NCBI GenBank assembly: GCA_028829895.1
Contig: CM054177.1
Coordinates: 36,300,564 to 36,364,563 of the forward strand
Reading direction: 5' to 3'
DNA length: 64,000 bases
DNA from: Sinotaia quadrata
Taxonomy: Eukaryota; Mollusca; Gastropoda; Architaenioglossa; Viviparidae
The position numbers and the translations under genes are program-made. The notes beneath the pieces were generated by a model that searched no databases, was not told the origin of the DNA, and saw only the letters and a program-made list of their open reading frames with translations. Positions 1 to 11,750 of the stretch are shown in pieces. Position 1 is the first letter of the stretch. Every line of letters starts with the position of its first letter.

Positions 1-924
1 CATTTGCAGCTTACACACATTTACAGTTACAAAGTGAATGTTTATACACCTGACAAATTGAAAAACAAATATAGGCTCACCCCCATGCAAACTTATCTAG
101 ATCTAAACAGTTCATATAATAAACAGAAGAGTCTGATGAATACACTGGTGATAATATAAAAATATGTATATAGAAATTATTAGTTGTTTCATGATGTTAA
201 AGCAAAACAATATTACAGACAAGGTAAAATGGTATCCAAAAATAAAATAGTGCAGCTGAAGTGTAGCATTTTGTCTTGAACCAGTACTAGGTCAACAAGA
301 GTCAAACTTCAATATACATTTGAATAAGAAGTATTTCAGTAGAATATAGCTTCAGAATAAAAAACCATAACAGCTGAGGATAATAATGTTTTGATCATTC
401 ACATGTCCTCTATTAAAATGGCAACAATCTGTCTATTCATTGTATATCTATTTATCTGTTCTTGAAAATTCCCTGCTTTCTAGTCTTATGATGCCAGTCA
501 AATGAAGACAAGCAAAAGTAATATCCATTTGTCAACTCAACAAAATAGCAGCCATCTGGCTATGTTTACCTCATACACGTGCTTCTGATCTTTAGGAAAG
601 AGATGGGAGATTGGAAGAGGGAAATAATGTATCTAGGTCAGATCTACTACTTTTTCTAACAGTGTGAGTCAAGTTTCTAGCAACAATTTTCTATGTTTAT
701 TTCTTCCTAATTGTTTTTACACATTTCTATATATATTTCCTTCTAATCATTAACACTAAGCCTGAGTTTCTCTTTTTTAAATTACTTCATCCCTCTCTTT
801 GGTGCCTAATATTTTTTCCACCAAGAACTAACACACTTCATTTTACTCATAGTATAATTTTTTTTTAAAAAACCTTCTCTATGCACTACATGTAAAAGTT
901 TCTCTCATAATTTTGTGTGTGCAG
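1..924. other. eag intron sequence (5' part missing), no gene seen
   Basis: AT-rich non-coding sequence upstream of the first visible eag exon. It ends in a pyrimidine-poor but usable acceptor (TTTTGTGTGTGCAG) at 911-924. I see no sequence resembling the PAS or PAS-to-S1 linker exons of a KCNH channel, so those must lie before the window. Confidence 0.6.
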
Positions 925-1320
925 ATGATGAATCTTAGTGCAGATGTTTTGCCACAATATCGTCTTGAAGCACCTAAGACACCCCCACATATCATACTGC
1001 ACTATTGCCTGTTCAAAACTATATGGGACTGGATCATCCTCACACTGACTTTCTACACAGCTGTCATGGTTCCATACAATGCTGCCTTTAAAATTAAAAC
1101 TATGGATCAACTACCATTACTTGTTATTGATAGCATGGTTGATGTAGTTTTTTTTGTTGACATAGTGCTTAATTTTCACACGACATTTGTGGGACTTAGT
1201 GGTGAGGTAATTTCAGATCCCAAAATAATTCGCATGAATTATCTAAAAAGTTGGTTTGTTATAGATCTGCTTTCATGCCTGCCTTATGATGTCTTCAATG
1301 CTTTCCAGTATGTTGATGAT
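925..1320 (+). CDS. eag: EAG-type voltage-gated K+ channel, exon with S1 to S3
   Basis: First in-window exon of an ether-a-go-go (KCNH1/5-like) potassium channel, phase 0 at both ends, 132 codons. It reads from the pre-S1 motif [20 protein letters not shown] through S1 ([18 protein letters not shown]), S2 ([19 protein letters not shown]) and the S2-S3 linker [18 protein letters not shown] to S3 ([14 protein letters not shown]). This block is nearly identical to animal EAG channels and clearly closer to EAG than to ERG or ELK, which differ in the pre-S1 motif. The acceptor is GTGTGTGCAG and the donor is GAT|GTAAGTATT. The S2 acidic residue and the S3 Asp, which pair with S4 arginines in this family, are present. 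The protein acts in the plasma membrane, shaping repolarisation of excitable cells. The PAS-encoding exons are outside the window. Confidence 0.95.
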
Positions 1321-2880
1321 GTAAGTATTTTCATTTTGGACATACACCAGAGGTTGTTTTTTTTGTGTGCATAATGCTATATAATTAGTTCTATGTAAAG
1401 TTAGGTCTGTGTCAGACAAACAATGGAATGAAATAAATTACTATGAAAATATGAGAATTGTGGCCATGTGAAAGGAAGTACCCTGTTCATTTCTATATTA
1501 TGTGCAATCACTACAAGTAAATTTTGAAGTACAAAATAAGTTTATCTCAATCATGAAAATCTGTTGATTAGAAAATATACTGAGGAAAGTAATGCAAATT
1601 ATTCTTTTCTGTTTGTTGTCAAATATTGAAACAGTAAAAAGTGATATTTACAGAAAAGTTTTGCTGATGAGTAAACAGTATGTATGTGAGTCTACATGTA
1701 TACAACATAATAATAATAATTTACCTACAAATCTTATGAGCAGTAATTCTTAAATTTATAGTTTGTTTCATCACTTATTTAGGAAAATCAGCCAGTATCA
1801 GCCATAAACTAGTATTGAAGGAGTGGGGTCTATCTTATACCCTCCTCATATCTGTAATCTTAGCCAAAGATCTAATTGTTAAAATATGTGTTTTATGCTT
1901 ACAGTTCAGATCTTTCATTCATGCCTCAATGAATTTTTAATCAGGTGGTATAAGTTTAATTTTAGATCTGTAACCACTTGGTTGTTCTGTTTTAAGGAAC
2001 AGTTTTCTTTTTCTTCTTGACTTTTTAAATTCATTTATAACTTTTTATTATTGAAATTTTAAAGATAATTTTCTCTTACAAAATCTTCATCTGAATCACA
2101 GTCTTCATAATAAAATAAAGGTTCAATCACTATTGGGTTTTATAAACATTCTTGATGCAGTTTGTCAGGTTTTCATTTACTGCATAATGAGCTTTAGACA
2201 TAGTATTGTAATATTTTTTTTTATAGTTAATTGTAAATTCTGAATTATATTTATGGTATACTATATATTATTACATAATTGATGCTACAAAAATATTAAT
2301 GAAAAACAATTTGTGCATATGTTGATATTTCAACACATTGTACTATGACAGAAATATTGCTATTTCTAAGTTAAATCTTTAAATTTAACAGACAGCAAGT
2401 ATACCAAGGAAAGAAATATATACTTTATGAAATATAGTTATCATTTTCTAGTGTTATTTTTTTGTAGAACTTACTGCTGTATAAGCATTAAGCCTACTAT
2501 GTTGAATCTCTATAAAGATTTATATTACATAAAGAATTAGAATGTGGAAAGAATAATTTCCTTTAGCTAGAGACATACTTGTAAATGGTCATTCTTTTCA
2601 CCAGTATATATGCACAGTGTACCTTAAGAGTGTCAGTCAGTCTGCTACCATGTCTGGACAATCAGCACTCATCTGTTAAGTTGTAATTGTAGATTATATT
2701 TCTGTATCACTGCAAAAACTGCTGTCCTGTGTATTGTCAATTGAACATAAACACATATTTCTATTATCTATATACATGTGTATATTTTTGTATTATGTAT
2801 ATATAACGTTGCCTAGCTCTCTATATATACCATTACCATGAATGTAATTTTCATAAGATCTCATATCTAACCTTAGCTAA

Positions 2881-3000
2881 CATTAAGTGTTAATGTGAGA
2901 GAAAAACATTTTTAGCTATGACATCAGTTAACAATTGGTGAGGTAATCATTAAGTGTTACTGTGACAGAGTTACATTTTTAGCTATGACATCACTTTCAG
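2881..3000. repeat. two-copy 68 bp tandem repeat
   Basis: Two adjacent copies beginning CATTAAGTGTTA at 2881 and 2949. Each ends with ACATTTTTAGCTATGACATC. They differ by a few substitutions, so the duplication is old. Confidence 0.75.
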
Positions 3001-3352
3001 GATGACATAGCCTTCCACAGCAAAGCTTTTAATTATCTCATTTTGGTGCTGATAAATATGTACACCACTTACAAAGAATCACTCTGTTGATTCATCATTA
3101 GTGACTATCACTTTCTTTATCTTAGGGATAAAAAAATCTGAGTTTTGTTTTTATTTTCAGAATACTAATATTCCTTTCAGTGATTGAGCAGGTTTGAACA
3201 GTATCACTTCTGTTTAACACCATTTTACTGTTGTATAAAATTATAAATTTTTCTTGCTAAAGATTTTTCACATATGTAAGCTCAAGAAATGGTAGGGTTA
3301 CTATTTCAAATTCTACAAAATGATTACTTACTAAATACTTTTCAGTGGTGTC

Positions 3353-3530
3353 ATCTGAATTGTCTACTCTGGAATAATCATTGAAATTAGTTCATAATAT
3401 ACAGCATTTGTTAATAAAGATTAATAACATCATGTGTAATCTGAATTATCTACTCTGGAATAATCATTGAAATTAGCTCATAACTTACAGTATTTGTTAG
3501 TGCAGATTAATAAAATTATATGTAATTTTA
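3353..3530. repeat. two-copy 86 bp tandem repeat
   Basis: The block starting CTGAATTGTCTACTCTGG at 3355 recurs as CTGAATTATCTACTCTGG at 3441. Matching continues for about 86 bp (GGAATAATCATTGAAATTAG is shared), with scattered differences. Confidence 0.8.
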
Positions 3531-4457
3531 GTAGTTCAGATTTGTAAGAAAAATTTATTAATTTCTTAAAGTCTAGATGATGATAATGATGATGATCTCT
3601 ATCAAATGATTTATATATGCTTAGATCAAGTTCAGTTGTCTTTACCTCTGCTGATGAATGACTCATCATCAACAGGCACTTTTATTCTTCATACCAAAAT
3701 GATGAAGTGTTACACACAAAAATATTCACACATTTTCTCTTAAAATTTTATCAGTAGAAAGAGAACAGGTAACACTGCTTCCTCATCCATAATAGTGCCC
3801 TTAATATTCTTCTCTGCACCCAAAATTTGCCTGATTCTAGGGGATCAAATACTTTCTTTAAAGACTAGTAAATCCATTCTTTTGTCATCATCTTATCATA
3901 ACCATACCCACTCCGATTTAATTCAATTTGTTACAATTAGAGTGTTTATTATTTTTCTTCAAAATTCATGCAACAGTAGTCAATTCCATTTAATTCTGAT
4001 ACATAGTGACATTCCATTTATTACACAAATGGTGAGTTAGTTACATTTCCTGTCCACAAATATAGTTCTTTTGCCATGGTTGAGTCCTTTTATAAAATGC
4101 AGATTGATAATTAGAGTTTATGCTATAGTTATCATTAATGCCTCAGATGAATGGGCATTGTGTATCCACATTGCAGAATTAACAAGTAGCAAAAATTTTT
4201 TTTTTAATTTTACATTTTAAATTTGAAAATTTCACCCTTGTTGCTTTGTAGTGATTGTTCATATTTTAAATGCTTAATCTTTTCTAACAATATCATTACT
4301 AAAGTCACATTAAATGAAATGCATAGATTTTAAGAAAAATAAAAAATTGCCACTCAGTTTGATGTTGAAAAGGCAGTTCTAAGAATGGAACTCATTCAAA
4401 TGTGTTGTGATTCAATTTTAAAAAGAAAGTTTGGTGTGCCAGCTTTTATATAAACAT

Positions 4458-4480
4458 GTATATATATATATATATATATG
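4458..4480. repeat. (TA)n microsatellite
   Basis: About eleven uninterrupted TA dinucleotides in an eag intron. Confidence 0.9.
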
Positions 4481-4983
4481 TTATATCATTTTGAAAGATG
4501 ATTCAATTTGCATGCATAATGTTTTGTTTGGCACTATTTACATGCTTGAACAATTTTTTTTTTTTGCACCTGAGAAAAGCAAAATTCAGTATTGTAGATA
4601 CATTTCATAAGGGATGAAAGTTATATTGGCAATAGAATTGAGAGTCAATATCTGTAGGCTAAGTGTGAATACCAGTTAAGACTTTGGAGAAAGAAAATGA
4701 GTGACAGACACTTGAATGCTTAAAATAGTTATCACTTTTACATTTTTGAACATGTAGCGACAATAAAAATGTTAGAAATATAAATTTCACAAGCATTTAT
4801 TATTACATTATGTACACATAAGTTATTATAGATCAATCTATTATTTTTAGTCTTTTCTTCATATTAATAGCCCTAGGAGTAGTAACTATGGTAATTAGAT
4901 TAGTAAAAAAATTACTAAAAAATATATAACCTGGACGTTGACGTGCATGGATTACTGATACAGATTATGTAAGATTAACAATA

Positions 4984-5070
4984 CAGTGGAATTTGCTTAA
5001 TTCAGACTGCTTGGGACCAAAGATATTGTTTAGATTAACTGGAAATTCAAATTATCCAATTGATTTTCAA
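4984..5070 (+). mobile_element. possible pogo/Tigger-like transposon terminus
   Basis: After a TA dinucleotide (4982-4983) the sequence begins CAGTGGAATTTGCTTAATTC. It continues through GACTGCTTGGGACC to GATTAACTGGAAATTC and ATTATCCAA. The starting CAGT, the run 'TTAAT..GGACT', 'GATTAAC.GGAAATTC' and a final 'TTATCC' are the layout of pogo/Tigger-family terminal inverted repeats. I found no matching opposite end and no transposase, so this is at most a relic terminus. The resemblance is from memory of the family and needs a search. Confidence 0.4.
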
Positions 5071-7150
5071 GAAATGATGGTAACTACTAAATGTGTTCAT
5101 TTCATACTTAAATAACATCCATTCTCATGCATCAGCTTTATATCAGATACAATGGTTAAATAAAATATATATAAAAGAAGAGTATACAAGCATTAATACC
5201 AAAACATATGATTATTGTTATATGGCAGCAATCAGCTCAATATAATTGCTAGCAACAGATATAAAAATATTGTCGGCTGTTCTTTGACTTTTTATATGCA
5301 AGACAAAACTTATCAGATTTGTCAGATTCCATATTCCCACCCATACCATATATCGGAAATATTGACCAAAGACAGAAAAAAGAAAGAAAGAACTTGCTCA
5401 ATATAATTTAATATTGGTTCCAAAGCATCTAGGTTGCATGCTCATAATTTTAGATTTAATTAAATAAATTTTCTCTGAAAATTTACAATTTTCAAATGAA
5501 AAAATAATTAATAAATACATCTTCATTTGCATTTGGTACCATTGACATAAGTTAAATGTAAATTTTCTTTTGATTTTGGCAGTTCCTACATTGTCATAAG
5601 TGTCATTAGAAACAATGCAATCCTTTTTTATGCTTTCACATAACACACATTATGAATAATTCCTGAATGCTGTTGTTGAGTGAAAACCAGCATATAGAAA
5701 CTTTTTTCTGTTATCTGAATACAGAAAACATCATATCCAATGTATAAAATGACATACAATATTTAGTATTTATATAAAAATAATGTGATTATTTTAAATC
5801 CCTTTATTTACTGATGCATGTGTTTAACATGTTCTTATGTTGCAACATGAAAGAAGCACAGAAAAATTATCCATGTAAAAGAATTTTTGTTGTGTGAACA
5901 ATGTGCATCCCATTATTACTGATATGCACACTGCTGAATGCCAGCTGTAGTCATTTAAAATAATAAGCACTTAATCTCTTATTCATGTTTTATATTCTTA
6001 TCTCAGTTTGAATATGTACTTCTAGACATAATTCTAAGTTTGGAGTGATTAGATCAAATTCTAAACAGCAAACTTTAGGTAGGGCGAAAAAACAGCCCCT
6101 TTTAAACCCTTAGAACTATTAAAATACTATGCTGACACAATTTATTCTAGGCATCTTTTAACAATTTTGACAAGCACTGTGTTTGAACTATGAAAAGTAT
6201 ACCTTTACTGAATTATTTGCTTTTAGTGAAACAAAAGTGTCTTTTTGCTGTAGCTTGGTAACTGAAATTTATGTTTTCTTAACATTATGAATTATATAAA
6301 TTACTACTGATGAAATGGATCTGAAACCAATCATCAACATTTTACTTAATCATAGATTTAAAACCCTTCTTAAACCTTTCAATTTCAACATCATTTCTTT
6401 CAGTTTTATTTAATTATTTTTATCACTTCTGATCAACTTAATATTGGACATGGAATTGTGCACTGTTTTATCAAGCCTTGTTTTATCAATAATTGATAAA
6501 CTGATTATAATCAGTTTTCTTTTGTTCCCATTTTGATCTCAGGCCATAGGCACCTTGCAACATGCTGTCTCTCATAAAAGTTTGATTCATTGATACAAGA
6601 AACACATAGAAATTTGTACCTTTCTGATAAGCTATATTGCAATTTACTGTGCAAAATAAAAGACAGAATGTTAATTTCTGGTAATGGATATTAAAAATAG
6701 TGTTTTATCAGTATGTTGGCAGATAATTTTTTAAAATTAAAATGGAGTCTTGTATAATTAATCACTTTAAACATAAAAAATATTTTTTTTGCTATGATTT
6801 TTTGACATAATCTGACATACTGAAGAATTAATTTTGTGGTTGTTTATAATATAATTGGTATATGTAAAGTAGAAAGTAAACTGTTTAATGTTGAAAATAT
6901 TGTGTTATTTTAACATTTCAAATGTACGTCTATAATAACAGTAATATTTAATTTTATAATATTATTAAATATCCATTTCTGTAAGTTATTGCTTTCCATC
7001 TATAAAAATATTAATGTGTTCTAATCATGCATTGTCATAAACTTTTAGTTTTGTTTTAACTTATGTTATTTATTTTGTTGTGGATAATGGTATAGTACAA
7101 TGTTTTATATAAATGTTTGTTGTAAATTGAATTTAAATGACTTTTATTAG

Positions 7151-7568
7151 GGAATTAGCACACTGTTCAGTGCATTAAAGGTTGTGCGACTCCTGAGGTT
7201 GGGACGAGTTGTACGCAAACTAGACCACTACCTGGAATATGGAGCTGCTATGCTAGTCCTTCTAATACTTGTGTTCATCCTCTTTGCACACTGGTTTGCC
7301 TGTATTTGGTACTCCATTGGGTATACTGAATTGGTCAGTGGTGTAAAGTATGGATGGCTTCAAGACCTGTCCAACCTTACTAAAGAACCTTTTATTTCTT
7401 CTAATTTATCATCTACTGATGACATGAGTGGTGGACCTAGCAAGGAAATGCGCTACCTTACTGCACTCTACTTCACTCTCTCTTGTATGACAGGAGTTGG
7501 TTTTGGCAATGTATCAGCAAATACACAGACAGAAAAACTCTTTTCAGTCTTCATGATGATAATTGGAT
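7151..7568 (+). CDS. eag: EAG channel exon: S4, S5, pore helix, selectivity filter
   Basis: Enters in phase 0 after an ATTAG acceptor and leaves in phase 1 (GGA T|GTAAGTATG). It encodes in-window residues 133 to 272. S4 is VVRLLRLGRVVRKLDHYLEY, with arginines or lysines every third position. S5 is MLVLLILVFILFAHWFACIW, followed by the turret and pore helix (GGPSKEMRYLTALYFTLSCM) and the filter TGVGFGN. The GFGN filter is the KCNH signature and predicts K+ selectivity. The residue just before VGFGN is Gly, where EAG and ERG channels usually carry Ser. The segment after the filter (ANTQTEKLFSVFMMIIG) starts S6. The S5-to-pore turret is diverged in sequence but of normal EAG size. Confidence 0.95.
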
Positions 7569-10390
7569 GTAAGTATGCATTTATAATACACTAATTTAGA
7601 AAATTTCTTAGCAGTATTATTATATGTAGAAAAATATTTCTAATTAAAAAAATAAATAAATAATTTTAAAACACAATAATTTACACATATTTATTCTATT
7701 TTGTATTTTAATGTAGCAAGGGGAGCTGGTTTTAGAATACATTAAAACTTTACATACAACCAAAAAATAGTAATAAAAATAAATGAAATAGAAACACAAA
7801 ATGAAAAATATCACAAATTACTCTTAACAAAATGAAATAAAGAGTGAACTAAAAGTAAGAAATGCCAATTAAACAGAAATATTTATTAAAATATCTGAAG
7901 AAAACTAGACATAATGTATGAAAAAGTATTAAAGAAAAAGCATAAATTACACCCACAAAATTAAAACAAATTGAAAAGTGACAGGTTTAAATATGCTACG
8001 TGTATCAGAATGTAAAATTGTTAATCCATCACAAAAATGTGATGAATATATTCAAATTCAAGTATGACATTATAGATGGAAATACCCAGATGTAAATTCA
8101 GATGAAATGTCAAAGTAATAGAAACATCCAGACTTAGGAAATGGAAGTCATATCAAGGATAGTAATGTAAAATTGGAAATTGTCACATTCATGGAAATGC
8201 CCATGGAAGTTACATCAAAATGACTGGATGTGAAACAGGACCTGAATTTACATTAGTGGTGCAGAGTAATTCATACCTGGGTGTAAATACCAAAAGTGAC
8301 ATCAATGGTACAGAATAATTCATACCTGGGTGTAAATACCAAAAGTGACATCAATGGTACAGAATAATTCATACCTGGATGTAAATACCAGAAATGATGA
8401 AGTGATGTTATTGAGTCATGATGACATCATGACTGGAAGTGACAACATTGAACAAACAGAATTTCACTTGCATATAAGAGATTATGTAGATCATCAGTTA
8501 TTAAACTTTTACCTAGCTTCCAACATTTTCTGGAGGTCCTGGCTATTCTAGTTATAATGTGATAATTCATTTTCCCCCCGAAGAATTGTCATCAAATGCA
8601 TTTATCAGTGTGATCACCAAGTTCCCACACAGTACCAAAATGTTTTGGGTCAATCATGAATAGAATGGCAAGTGATTGTTTAGACACTAAATAACAACTG
8701 GAACATAGAGAATATTTCTATTAAAGAATGTTTTGTTTGTTGTAAGGTCAATTTGCTTTTCAGTTAGTAAAGCTGGTTGTAATACTATGTGATCATTCTT
8801 AAAGTTCTAAAAGCAAAAGTCTTTACTTATATATTTATGATTTTACAATACTTTACATTTGCATGCTCAAATGTATTAATCTGACTCCAAAAGAAAGATA
8901 TTTATATCTTTTGCAACTAGAAATTATGATTTCTGTAGCAATAGGATGAAAATAATTGAAAGAAATGAAAAGCAGCTGATTCTGCATGTACATTTCTTTT
9001 TAATTTATGCTTTATTTCTAACATCTAATACTGTGAGCAAATCAGCACACTAAGCAATATAACTCATATTCTGTGGTTTATCAGGTCAATATTACTATGT
9101 TTGACAATAGATTTCTTCTTTTAATATCTAAAGTTTGCCAAGTCACTGTAGGCAGAAACTATGACATAATTGAAGGTCCTCCATTCCCTCTTAATTAACC
9201 ATGTTAATAATTTCACCCATGGGTGTTGGAAGTGTGGCATAAAATGTTGTATGTAGGCCACCAGCCATCTCATGCATGCACTTTGGCCATGTTTGAGTAT
9301 GGATGTACCAGTGGTGTTTCTTTACACTTTCCTTGGGAGATTATGTATAAGAAATTATTTGATCACTTTCTCTGAATTTTATTAGAAAACTAATACAGTT
9401 AGCTCTCATTATATTACACCTATAGGACTATGAATTCATCATAATTTTTACAAAAACGTCCTCTAAACTATGGAGCAATGACTAGATATTCAAAGCTAGA
9501 GTAATAGTCCATCCTGGTTTTTTTTTAAAATATAAATTCAAAATGTTGATGTTAAAAAAACTGATTCAATTAAATAGGTTTTATTACTTTAACTGCTGTG
9601 GGAAAAGGCACATATACACATGCATGAATTTTAACTGTCACATTGTGCTTATTGCCAATTTTCTGCCTAAGATTGCCATTTGTATACTGTGATTATAGGA
9701 TACAAAATGGGTATGTGTCTTGTACTTATTGCCTGAGACTTTTCACTCATTATGTAAATGGCTCTGCAGAGTATCTATAAAAACTCATCTTCAGAATGGG
9801 AGAAAAGTGTATTTGGTATATAGCATACCTCTTTATTTCTCCACATTTTTGGAGTTAACTCAGCAAAAATATACCTACTCTCCTTCACTCACCTATGCTG
9901 AACTGATTTTTTAAATCTGTACAGTCAAAAGTTCTTTGCATTTTGTCAGATCCAGAAAACCCCTACAAAAACATTAAATGCAGCATCAACTTTAGTCACT
10001 GTCTTAGTTCATTTCACTGTTGTTTCTTTATATGTACTAGCTGTATTGTGTGTTTGTTGTTTTAACTGCAACATTCATCACTTCTGGCTTCCATTGCTTT
10101 CGCAAGATAAATTTCTCTTTAGTATTCTTTATTTATGAACAATGAGAGTTTACTATAACTGCTTTTTTTTTATTTTGTCAAACCAAATTTCTAAAGTCTT
10201 TTAATTCCTTGCACAAAACACTGGTAAATTAAATTAAAATTAAACAAATTTGTATTCAGTGATCAAACAAAGAATATATCTTTGACATAAAAATATTTTA
10301 TTCATTATTTCATATTTCTTTACCAAATGTAACAATAGAAACATTTGTTGTCAAGTTATTCAATGTTTATCAGGCATTTTTTTGTTTTAG
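7569..10390 (+). other. eag intron within S6
   Basis: A 2.8 kb intron splitting the S6 codon for Ser in GSLLYA. It contains a 49 bp minisatellite at 8.25-8.40 kb and otherwise AT-rich sequence without recognisable genes. Confidence 0.8.
8250..8398. repeat. 49 bp minisatellite, three copies
   Basis: Copies start CAGAGTAATTCATACC at 8262 and CAGAATAATTCATACC at 8311 and 8360, so the period is exactly 49 bp. The two inner copies are almost identical. The flanks (8,040-8,250) contain scattered half-matches such as ATACCCAGATGTAAATTCAG, suggesting an older decayed array. Confidence 0.85.
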
Positions 10391-10590
10391 CTCTTCTCTA
10401 TGCACTTATCTTCAGCAATGTGACAACCATATTCCAGCAGTTCTACTCAAGTTTTGCTCGTTATCATGATATGCTGAACAGTGTTCGAGAATTTATGAAA
10501 CTTCATGATGTTCCAAAGTCTTTAAGTGAGCGAGTTATGGATTACATTGTCTCAACTTGGGCAATAACCAAGGGCATTGATGTCACAAAG
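10391..10590 (+). CDS. eag: EAG channel exon: end of S6 and C-linker
   Basis: Acceptor TTTGTTTTAG, starts with two bases completing the split Ser codon, ends in phase 0 at AAG|GTATTATT. It encodes residues 272 to 338: S6 ([20 protein letters not shown]), then the C-linker with [19 protein letters not shown] and [20 protein letters not shown]. These match the gating-ring helices of EAG channels closely. Most EAG and ERG proteins have IFGNV where this one has IFSNV, so the S6 Gly is Ser here. The exon boundaries, conserved frame and absence of stops say the gene is intact. Confidence 0.95.
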
Positions 10591-11364
10591 GTATTATTAT
10601 TTAACACTTCCTATTCTTTTTTATTGGAAATTTGCAACATTTAAAATTAATAATTTATTTATTTTATGCAGTGTTGCTCTTTTTCCTGAGAAGTTTCTTG
10701 TTTTGGGTTCATTGTTATTTATACAATTACTCTTACCATGATAATGATAACTCATTTCAGTAGACCTATTAAAATAATATCAGTAAATACATATGCATTG
10801 TTAATTAATTTTTTTAAAAATTATTTATATCAATCTTTGAATGAATTTCAAGGGAAGTAAAAAAATTGCAGTACATAAAAAAATTTTAAAAAGCATTATT
10901 ATCCATTGTTATAAGAAAATTAAAAATAGAATTCCTTCTGCTCTACACACTTCTGTCAAATACAAATATTATATCTACAACACACATTTTATGGGGGAGG
11001 GAGGAGTTGCATTCTGAATGTCACTATGCTTATTAAAATGTGTAAAACAGAATGTACACAATACAAGCACACAAAATGTGTACACAATACACACCCTAAT
11101 ACATACATACAATACTACCTACAATACATATGCACATCACTGAACAAAAATGCAAGATTATGGTTCTTTCACATTTTCTAATTAATAATGCACTTATTTT
11201 GAAAACAAAGTCAGGCACAAGAGTAGTAATTAAGATATATGGTGTATGTATATCTACATAAAACTTCTTTCTTTTTCTCTCACTCTCTCTCTCTCCATGC
11301 ACACACACACACACATGTGCACGCACGCACGCACACATGCACACCACACACACACACATACACA

Positions 11365-11421
<57 letters not shown>

Positions 11422-11497
11422 TGGGCTGGGAATACATTAGATTTGTACTTCAAAGATTATGGTTTTGTTTTAATTTTGGTTTTGCTTCATTCTACAG
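10591..11497 (+). other. eag intron ending in CT/CA microsatellite
   Basis: A 907 bp intron. Its 3' third contains a compound microsatellite that ends about 80 bases before the acceptor TTCTACAG at 11490-11497. No coding content was found. Confidence 0.85.
11279..11421. repeat. compound (CT)n(CA)n microsatellite
   Basis: A short CT run (about 11279-11295) is followed by interrupted and then pure CA repeats, with CGCA and CATACA interruptions, ending near 11417. Open reading frames over it (poly Thr-His or Cys-Val) are artefacts of the repeat. Confidence 0.95.
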
Positions 11498-11750
11498 GTT
11501 TTGAATTATTGCCCAAAGGATATGAAAGCAGATCTGTGTGTTCATCTCAACCGAAAAGTCTTTTTGGAACATCCTGCTTTTCGCCTTGCAAGTGATGGAT
11601 GTCTTCGGGCTCTAGCAATGCATTTTAACATGACTCACAGTGCACCTGGTGATCTAATTTTTCACCAAGGCGAAAGTTTGGATTCATTGTGTTTTGTGGT
11701 GTCTGGTTCACTTGAGGTTATTCAGGATGAAGAAGTTGTAGCTATCTTAA
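11498..11750 (+). CDS. eag: EAG channel exon: C-linker end and first half of CNBHD
   Basis: Starts in phase 0, ends in phase 1 (ATC TTA A|GTAAGC), residues 339 to 423. It encodes [35 protein letters not shown], then the cyclic-nucleotide-binding homology domain strands [20 protein letters not shown] and [16 protein letters not shown]. All are hallmark EAG sequences. In this family the domain does not need cyclic nucleotide; an intrinsic peptide ligand fills the pocket. The neighbouring CA repeat may affect length upstream of the acceptor but does not touch the coding sequence. Confidence 0.96.

Larger units (their letters stand above)
1321..7150 (+). other. eag intron with small tandem duplications
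   Basis: A 5.8 kb AT-rich intron between the S3 and S4 exons. The protein continues without loss across it (VDD then GIS, matching VDEGIS in vertebrate EAG). It holds a two-copy 68 bp repeat near 2.9 kb, a two-copy 86 bp repeat near 3.4 kb, a short TA microsatellite near 4.46 kb and a pogo-like transposon end near 5.0 kb. The remaining open frames are short, AT-driven and without recognisable motifs. Confidence 0.8.

Noticed and set aside
4840..4960. Possible mitochondrial insertion (frame with LVFSSY-like hydrophobic run)
   Set aside because: No stretch long enough to match a mitochondrial gene; AT-rich hydrophobic frames are expected by chance.
11096..11595. Open frames of Cys-Val or Thr-His repeats on both strands
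   Set aside because: They are translations of the CA/GT microsatellite; the true coding exon starts at 11498 in another context supported by EAG homology.
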